From Streptococcus cristatus (GTDB lineage: Bacteria > Bacillota > Bacilli > Lactobacillales > Streptococcaceae): DNA of 64,000 nucleotides. Below the pieces are notes generated by a model. The model worked only from the letters and a program-made list of their open reading frames with translations, did no database searches and was not told the origin of the DNA. Every line of letters begins with the position of its first letter. The first letter of the stretch is position 1. The stretch covers positions 1-64,000 of the forward strand of contig NZ_VSJJ01000008.1 in the NCBI RefSeq assembly GCF_008369405.1, written 5' to 3'. This document shows positions 58,849 through 64,000 of this stretch, in pieces. The position numbers were made by a program, and so were the translations under genes.

Positions 58849-59319
58849 TTACCAACGGAAGTGTGCGAAGGCACGGTTAGCTTCAGCCATACGGTGAGTA
58901 TCTTCGCGTTTCTTAACTGCTGCACCAGTGTTGTTAGCAGCATCCATGATTTCTTTTGCAAGACGATCTTGCATAGTGTGTTCACCACGACCACGTGAAA
59001 TTGTTACCAACCAACGAAGTCCAAGTGTAGTACGACGTTCTGGACGAACTTCAACCGGTACTTGGTAGTTTGAACCACCGACACGGCGAGCACGTACTTC
59101 AAGAACAGGCATGATGTTTTCCATCGCTGTTTCAAATACTTCAAGTGCATCATTTCCAGTAGCTTCTTTGATTTGCTCAAAAGCTCCGTAAACGATAGAA
59201 GCTGCTGTACCACGCTTACCATCAAGCATAACGCGGTTGATAAGACGAGTAACTAATTGTGAATTGTAAAGCGGATCTGGCAATACTTCGCGCTTAGGCG
59301 CACGGTTTTTACGACTCAT
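58849..59319 (-). CDS. rpsG: 30S ribosomal protein S7
   Basis: The 156-residue protein starts [20 protein letters not shown] and contains [20 protein letters not shown] and [16 protein letters not shown], typical of S7, the head organiser of the 30S subunit. It follows rpsL by 19 bp. Confidence 0.97.
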   Translation of the reverse strand: MSRKNRAPKREVLPDPLYNSQLVTRLINRVMLDGKRGTAASIVYGAFEQIKEATGNDALEVFETAMENIMPVLEVRARRVGGSNYQVPVEVRPERRTTLGLRWLVTISRGRGEHTMQDRLAKEIMDAANNTGAAVKKREDTHRMAEANRAFAHFRW

Positions 59320-59338
59320 TTATCTTTATCCCCTTTCC

Positions 59339-59752
59339 TTATGCTTTTGGACGCTTAGTACCGTATTTAGAACGGCCTTGTTTACGGTCAGTAACACCTG
59401 CTGTATCAAGCGCACCACGAACGATATGGTAACGTACCCCTGGAAGGTCTTTTACACGTCCACCACGAAGAAGCACCACGCTGTGCTCTTGCAAGTTGTG
59501 TCCGATACCTGGGATGTAAGCTGTGACTTCGATCAAGTTGCTCAAACGTACACGGGCAAATTTACGAAGGGCTGAGTTAGGCTTCTTAGGTGTCATAGTT
59601 CCGACACGAGTTGCAACACCACGTTTTTGTGGTGAAGATACGTTTGTTTGAACTTTTTTGTGGCTGTTGTAACCAACGTTCAAAGCTGGTGATTTAGATT
59701 TTTCTACTTTTGATTTACGCGGTTTGCGAACCAATTGGTTAATTGTAGGCAT
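59339..59752 (-). CDS. rpsL: 30S ribosomal protein S12
   Basis: The 137-residue protein has [20 protein letters not shown] and the decoding-centre loops [19 protein letters not shown] and [16 protein letters not shown]. Both streptomycin-relevant lysines (TPKKPNSA) are wild type. Confidence 0.97.
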   Translation of the reverse strand: MPTINQLVRKPRKSKVEKSKSPALNVGYNSHKKVQTNVSSPQKRGVATRVGTMTPKKPNSALRKFARVRLSNLIEVTAYIPGIGHNLQEHSVVLLRGGRVKDLPGVRYHIVRGALDTAGVTDRKQGRSKYGTKRPKA

Positions 59753-59917
59753 CTACATTCTCCTGTATTTTTTTAATTTTGGTGATGATACACTTGGTGA
59801 CAGCTACCATCTGCGTGTACTTTTGCAACATTTGTCAGCACGTCTCTGTACACTTTTGAGAGACCAAAAGTAAAAAGTACCGTTTATCATTATAACACAG
59901 AAGCATATCCTCGTCAA
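59753..59917 (-). promoter_or_regulatory. rpsL promoter and long leader
   Basis: TTGACG (59917-59912), 17 bp and TGTTATAAT (hexamer 59894-59889) form a strong promoter. The roughly 130-nt leader can form small hairpins (GGTCTC/GAGAC; GGTAGC..GTCACC), in line with ribosomal-protein autoregulation, which I cannot prove here. Confidence 0.7.
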
Positions 59918-59983
59918 TAGCTTTTCATTATTTTTTACTTATTTTCACATTCTTTTATAAGCATGGCATCTTGCTATTTATAA

Positions 59984-60030
59984 AGTAAAAAAACTCTCAA
60001 AGCATGCTTATCATTGCATCATAGAGAGTT
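59984..60030 (-). terminator. Terminator of the anchored surface-protein gene
   Basis: AACTCTC and GAGAGTT form the base of a large hairpin, followed on the minus strand by TTTTTTACTTT. Confidence 0.75.
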
Positions 60031-60082
60031 CTTTTTACTATCTATAAAAAAGACGGTTTTAAGCACGAATACCTATTTAAAA

Positions 60083-60652
60083 TCAATGGGAGGTTTCAGC
60101 TTCGGAGGGAGTTTCAGCCGGAGAAGAAGTCGGGCTGGGAGTAGGATCCGAGCTTGTAGCAGGGGCTGGGTTATGATTTTCCTGTTGTTGAGCTGGTACT
60201 TCATTCACAACAGCGGGAGCGACATAGGCTGGTGCAGGAGACGGAGCAGGCTGCTGGTCTGATTCAGATTCAGCAGCTTCTTCAGGTGTTTTCATTGCAT
60301 CTTTCACCGCTTGAATCCTAGCTTGGAACTTAGCTTTGGCTTCCTCGTCTTTTACCTTATCAACCGCTGCTTGCGCTTGATTCACATTTTCATCCGTTCG
60401 TTCTTCTTCCGACTTTTTAACAGCAGCTTCAGCATCTTTAATCGTACTATCTTCTGATGATGCTTTATTTGTAGAATTAGAACTGCTAGAGCTTAGACGT
60501 CTACTGTAACTGACTGGTTTAGTGGAGCCCGTATTCTTCTGGGCTGGTTTTAAGAACAAAAGACCAGAAACCAAGATGGCTACTAGAACCAATATAATTC
60601 CAGACTGAACAAAGATAGAACTTCTCTCTAATTTATCAAAAATATTTCTCAT
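60083..60652 (-). CDS. Membrane-anchored extracellular low-complexity protein
   Basis: The 189-residue protein has one N-terminal membrane helix (SGIILVLVAILVSGLLFLK, about 18-36) with basic residues before it, so the rest should lie outside. A Ser/Asn-rich linker (about 48-68) leads to a charged helical segment, about 70-122 (VNQAQAAVDKVKDEEAKAKF), similar to small helical repeats in streptococcal surface proteins. The tail is Pro/Ala/Ser/Glu-rich (PTPSPTSSPAETPSEAE). There is no LPxTG. It sits 15 bp after purR and is probably co-transcribed. Function is unknown. Confidence 0.8.
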   Translation of the reverse strand: MRNIFDKLERSSIFVQSGIILVLVAILVSGLLFLKPAQKNTGSTKPVSYSRRLSSSSSNSTNKASSEDSTIKDAEAAVKKSEEERTDENVNQAQAAVDKVKDEEAKAKFQARIQAVKDAMKTPEEAAESESDQQPAPSPAPAYVAPAVVNEVPAQQQENHNPAPATSSDPTPSPTSSPAETPSEAETSH

Positions 60653-60667
60653 GACTCTTTCCTAAAG

Positions 60668-61483
60668 TTAATCAAATATATTTCCAATCTCAACATCTAT
60701 TGTATTTGATTTGACATCGATATTGGTCACCTTCAGCAGTGATTTGTAATCTAGATGATCGCGACTTGCTTGGGCATTGTCCGCAAAGACTGCCACTCCT
60801 GCCAACTCTGAATCAAACTCAGACAGAAGGCTAATCATCCCATTAACCGTTCCGCCTCCCTTAAGAAAGTCATCGACAATCAGCACTCGACTGCCAGCCT
60901 TGAGACTACGTTTTGAGAGGAACATTTTTTCAATCCGATCTCCACTAGAGCCAGAGACATAGTTGACACTTACTGTTGAGCCCTCAGTGATTTTCAAATC
61001 GCGACGGACAATGACAAAGGGAACATTCAAGACATTCGCGACAGCATTGGCAAGCGGAACCCCCTTGGTCGCAACTGTCATAACCGCATCAATCTTTTGA
61101 TCTTTGAAAGCTTTGGCAATGATGCGACCGATATTATTGAGGATAGATGGCGTACTAAGCAAATCTGACAAGTAGATATAGCCGCCAGGCAGGATTCGAT
61201 TGCTTTCAGATAGTTGATCGCGGAGATCTTGAACGATGACTTTTGCATCTTCTTCTGCAATAGAAGGAGTGAAGACAACACCTCCTCCGGCACCCGTAAT
61301 GGTCTCAATCGTACCAATTTCGATTTCTTCAAAGGCGCGTTTGATAATCACGATGTCTTCTGAAATAGAAGACTTTGCAGATTCATATTTTTCTGCAAAT
61401 GTATTTAAACTTGTTAATTGGTAAGGATGGTTAATCAAGTAATTGGAAATAACCACCATGCGCTCACTTCTTCTTAATTTCAT
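60668..61483 (-). CDS. purR: PurR purine regulator (PRTase fold)
   Basis: PurR senses PRPP and controls the pur genes; in lactococci it is an activator. The 271-residue protein has an N-terminal winged helix (LRRSERMVVISNYLINHPYQ) and a PRTase domain with the PRPP loop VLIVDDFLKGGGT. A PurBox-like sequence lies in its promoter region, suggesting autoregulation. Confidence 0.95.
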   Translation of the reverse strand: MKLRRSERMVVISNYLINHPYQLTSLNTFAEKYESAKSSISEDIVIIKRAFEEIEIGTIETITGAGGGVVFTPSIAEEDAKVIVQDLRDQLSESNRILPGGYIYLSDLLSTPSILNNIGRIIAKAFKDQKIDAVMTVATKGVPLANAVANVLNVPFVIVRRDLKITEGSTVSVNYVSGSSGDRIEKMFLSKRSLKAGSRVLIVDDFLKGGGTVNGMISLLSEFDSELAGVAVFADNAQASRDHLDYKSLLKVTNIDVKSNTIDVEIGNIFD

Positions 61484-61640
61484 TTTTTCACCAATTCGAC
61501 TCCATCAAAATCAGCCACAAACTAATCTATAAGCTAGAATTTTCTCACACAGAGCACAAATCAGCTCTTCCGATTCCAAAGTTTGGAGTGATTTCTTTGA
61601 ATATTTATTTTATTTTTTTCATTATATCATACTATATCAA

Positions 61641-61653
61641 AAAAACGAACATT
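61641..61653 (+). promoter_or_regulatory. PurBox-like sequence upstream of purR
   Basis: AAAAACGAACATT matches AWWWCCGAACWWT at 12 of 13. It overlaps one TATAAT (minus 61656-61651) and precedes a second extended -10, TGATATAAT (hexamer 61626-61621), both reading toward purR. The purR leader would be about 130 nt. Confidence 0.55.
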
Positions 61654-61668
61654 ATACTAAATATAATG
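61643..61668 (-). terminator. Possible weak terminator after yhaM
   Basis: CATTATA and TATAATG pair around TTTAG, with TTCG then seven T residues after it on the minus strand. The stem is AT-only and overlaps the purR promoter, so it is at best partial. Confidence 0.35.
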
Positions 61669-61683
61669 CCCATTTTTCGTATT

Positions 61684-62628
61684 TCACTTGTCAATTTTTG
61701 GTTTATAGAAGGAACGATTTTCCAGCGCAAATATTTTATTGGTCATTTCTCCTGGAGCAACGAGAGACAGAGCCGTAGTCATCATCATCATTTCGGCATC
61801 CAGATTGTCAATCATGTGCAGGATTTCGGCCTCCATAATCTTTGGACGAACGGGACTGCCGTATTCAAGAAGACCGTGGTGACTGAGAAGGACATGTCGC
61901 AAAACGATGACATCTTCTTTTGTATCATCGATTTTCAGCTCCGCCAAGGTCTTGGTCAATTCCTCATCAATCAGTGCGATATGCCCAATCAAATTGCCTC
62001 GGACGGTGTATTCCGTATTGTCCGGACCACTTAGTTCAATGACTTTGGCCAAGTCGTGCAGCATAATCCCTGCAAAAAGTAGGCTTTTATTGAGCTGAGG
62101 ATAGATGTCACCAATCGCATCTGCTAGTTTGACCATGGTAGCTGTGTGAAAAGCCAGCCCTGACTCAAAAGCATGGTGATTGGTTTTAGCTGCTGGGTAG
62201 GAATAGAATTCCTTATCGTATTTGCTGTAAAGTGAACGGATCACGCGCTGCCAGACTTGATTTTCAATTTTGAAAATCATTTGCGCCAAGTATTCCCGCA
62301 GTTCTTTTTGATCAACCGGTGGTTTTTCTTTGAAATCAGCAGGATTGTTGGGCTCACCAGCTTTTGGCAGGCGCAGGGTCAACTGATTAACCTGAGGGGT
62401 GTTATTGTAGACTTCGCGACGACCTTGCATATGCACGACTTTCCCCGCTGTAAACTCTGCCACATTATGGGGCTGGGCATCCCACAATTTCCCCTCAATC
62501 ACTCCAGTGTCATCTTGGAAAGTGAAGGCGAGGTAATTTTTCCCGGCTCTGGTCTGGCGGACTTCGGCTGACTTAATCAGATAAAATCCTTCAAACAATT
62601 CATCCTTTTTCATTTGATTAATTTTCAT
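61684..62628 (-). CDS. yhaM: 3'-5' exoribonuclease YhaM (Cbf1)
   Basis: The 314-residue protein combines an N-terminal OB fold (YLAFTFQDDTGVIEGKLWDAQ) with an HD hydrolase domain (TNHHAFESGLAFHT, IMLHDLAKVIE, VLLSHHGLLEYGSP). It trims RNA ends in Gram-positive bacteria and is very close to pneumococcal Cbf1. It overlaps rmuC by 11 bp. Confidence 0.95.
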   Translation of the reverse strand: MKINQMKKDELFEGFYLIKSAEVRQTRAGKNYLAFTFQDDTGVIEGKLWDAQPHNVAEFTAGKVVHMQGRREVYNNTPQVNQLTLRLPKAGEPNNPADFKEKPPVDQKELREYLAQMIFKIENQVWQRVIRSLYSKYDKEFYSYPAAKTNHHAFESGLAFHTATMVKLADAIGDIYPQLNKSLLFAGIMLHDLAKVIELSGPDNTEYTVRGNLIGHIALIDEELTKTLAELKIDDTKEDVIVLRHVLLSHHGLLEYGSPVRPKIMEAEILHMIDNLDAEMMMMTTALSLVAPGEMTNKIFALENRSFYKPKIDK

Positions 62629-63874
62629 AGTCTTCCCTTTCGTCTGGAATATCTAGCAAGTGTAACTGAAGGTCTTGGTCAGACAATTCAATATGCCGCA
62701 ACGTTCTTTCAATGGCATTGGTTCGGCGAGTCAGTAACTCATCGATGCTGCCAGAAGCGTTCTTCAGGTGCTTCTGAGCCTTGGCTAAAATGCCGCCAAA
62801 TTTATTGAATTCCAGCTTGACACTGCCCAGAACCTTGCTGATGTCATCTGCACTACGCTGGATGTTCAGGGTTTTAAAGCCAACTGAGAGAGAGTTGAGC
62901 AGGGCTGACAAGGTAGATGGACCCGCCACGACAATCTGCTCATCTCGCCGCAGGCCGTCGAAAAACTCTGGATTGCGAACCACTTCGGAATAGAGGCCTT
63001 CCGTTGGCAAAAACATAATCCCAAAATTAGTCGTAGCTGGCGGAGCTAGGTATTTGCTGTTGATATCCTTGGCAAAGCGCTTGACGCTAGCTAACAGCGA
63101 CTTACGGTAACCTTCAATTTCTTCCTTATTGCCAGACTCATAAGCCTCTTCCAAGCGGTAGTAATCCGCCAGAGGAAACTTGGAGTCAATAGGCAGGTAG
63201 ACATAGTCCTGCTCCGTCTGTCCCGGCAATTTGATAGCATACTCCACGCGCTCACTAGAACCTGCCACTGTGGCAAATTCTCGCTCATACTGGCTAGGTG
63301 TCATGATGTCTTCGATAATTTGTCCCAGCTGGAGCTCGCCCATAATGCCGCGGGTTTTGGTATTGGAAAGAACCTTATTGAGACTGCCGACATCCCGAGC
63401 CACCGTCTGCATCTCTCCCAAACCACGATTGACAGACTCTAGCTGCTTGGACACCGTCTCAAAGGAGGTCTGCAGGCGACTCTGCAAAGTCTTCTCCAAT
63501 TTTTCCTCAACGGTCTGGCGCATCTGCTCCAGCCGCAAGTCATTGGACTCCTGAATTTGGCGCATCCGCTCATCAGTCTTGTCTCGATTTTTGCTGAAAC
63601 TATCCGCCATTTCTGTTCGTAAATCCGTCAAATGTCGATGCAAATCTGTTCGAACTTCTGCTAGCCGATCTCCCAGAATAATTTCCAGATCTTTTTGCCG
63701 AAGAGCCTCCTGCTGTCTTTCCTGATCAAAGCGGTAATCCAGCTGGTCGGACAGATGATCTTCCTGCTCTTCTAACAAGACTTTGATTGCCTGCTCCTGC
63801 TGCCCCTGTCTCTGCCAGAAGAAATAGAGAAAGACCAGATTGATGATCAGCAGGATGATGATGATATATTCCAT
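62618..63874 (-). CDS. rmuC: DNA recombination protein RmuC
   Basis: The 418-residue protein has an N-terminal membrane helix (EYIIIILLIINLVFLYFFW), a long coiled coil (about 30-190), and the RmuC nuclease-fold domain (VEYAIKLPGQTEQDYVYLPIDSKFPL). It is thought to limit DNA rearrangements. ATG at 63874, with GGAG five bases upstream, is preferred to the frame opening at 63922. Confidence 0.93.
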   Translation of the reverse strand: MEYIIIILLIINLVFLYFFWQRQGQQEQAIKVLLEEQEDHLSDQLDYRFDQERQQEALRQKDLEIILGDRLAEVRTDLHRHLTDLRTEMADSFSKNRDKTDERMRQIQESNDLRLEQMRQTVEEKLEKTLQSRLQTSFETVSKQLESVNRGLGEMQTVARDVGSLNKVLSNTKTRGIMGELQLGQIIEDIMTPSQYEREFATVAGSSERVEYAIKLPGQTEQDYVYLPIDSKFPLADYYRLEEAYESGNKEEIEGYRKSLLASVKRFAKDINSKYLAPPATTNFGIMFLPTEGLYSEVVRNPEFFDGLRRDEQIVVAGPSTLSALLNSLSVGFKTLNIQRSADDISKVLGSVKLEFNKFGGILAKAQKHLKNASGSIDELLTRRTNAIERTLRHIELSDQDLQLHLLDIPDEREDYEN

Positions 63875-63875
63875 A

Positions 63876-64000
63876 TCAACTCCTATCTTTACTGTAAATA
63901 ACAACCGTATAACCCCTGTCAAAGGATAAAAATACAGGTCTATCTATAAATTCGTTAGAAGCATAGACTTTTTTAAAGAAAAAATTCCTTTCATTCAAAG
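63876..64000 (-). CDS. thiN: Thiamine pyrophosphokinase, C-terminal fragment
   Basis: Forty codons enter from the right edge and end with TGA at 63876. The residues FKKVYASNEFIDRPVFLSFD followed by RGYTVVIYSKDRS match the C-terminal end of ThiN. The order thiN-rmuC-yhaM-purR is also seen in pneumococcus as I recall it. The stop is one base from the rmuC ATG. Confidence 0.85.
   Translation of the reverse strand, partial: LNERNFFFKKVYASNEFIDRPVFLSFDRGYTVVIYSKDRS

Overview
The window is core chromosome from a streptococcus, most likely of the sanguinis/gordonii/mitis type. The pointers are a complete FabT/FabM/FabK fatty-acid cluster, CodY, CppA, PepX, a mevalonate cluster (mvaK1-mvaD-mvaK2-fni), glnRA, and a pur operon with a PRTase-type PurR encoded nearby. 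The species call is inference. I see no rRNA, tRNA, CRISPR array, prophage or intact insertion sequence. Almost all genes lie on the minus strand; the plus-strand exceptions are an aspartokinase, uspA, corA with a DUF1129 gene, pepX and ebfC.

Layout. 1-703: end of a possible dehydrogenase gene and an AhpD-like gene. 874-11574: the fatty-acid cluster (transcribed fabM, fabT, fabH, acpP, fabK, fabD, fabG, fabF, accB, fabZ, accC, accD, accA) with four FabT-type palindromes. 11681-14884: aspartokinase with a CodY-like promoter site, an EamA exporter and two small tandem paralogues. 14976-20469: gatB, gatA, gatC and aspS behind a T-box leader whose specifier reads as an asparagine codon. 20428-28620: pncA, codY, alaA, uspA, uvrA, corA and a DUF1129 protein. 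28628-30590: a structured repeat, a GNAT gene and rpsF-ssb-rpsR. 30664-36398: mevalonate genes, a serine hydrolase and cppA. 36507-40784: aquaglyceroporin, pepX, a lipoprotein and ebfC.

40835-50971 is the purine operon purC-purL-purF-purM-purN-SUFU-purH. It contains a foreign-looking SUFU-domain gene, and a decayed second copy of the purC 3' end sits between purC and purL. 51038-53421 holds glnRA under a GlnR box and a FUSC-type membrane protein. 53613-53787 is the second copy of the repeat. 53801-59917 holds pgk, gap, fusA, rpsG and rpsL. 59984-64000 holds an anchored surface protein, purR, yhaM, rmuC and the end of thiN.

The genes join into a few circuits. FabT sits inside the lipid operon it is expected to repress. 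CodY-like boxes mark codY, aspartokinase, cppA and possibly uspA. PurBox-like sequences precede purC and purR. A T-box and a His-type AspRS next to GatCAB suggest tRNA-dependent asparagine formation. Most of the window is conventional. The parts most worth a second look are the aspS T-box/gatCAB region, the purC relic, the SUFU gene in the pur operon and the two-copy structured repeat.
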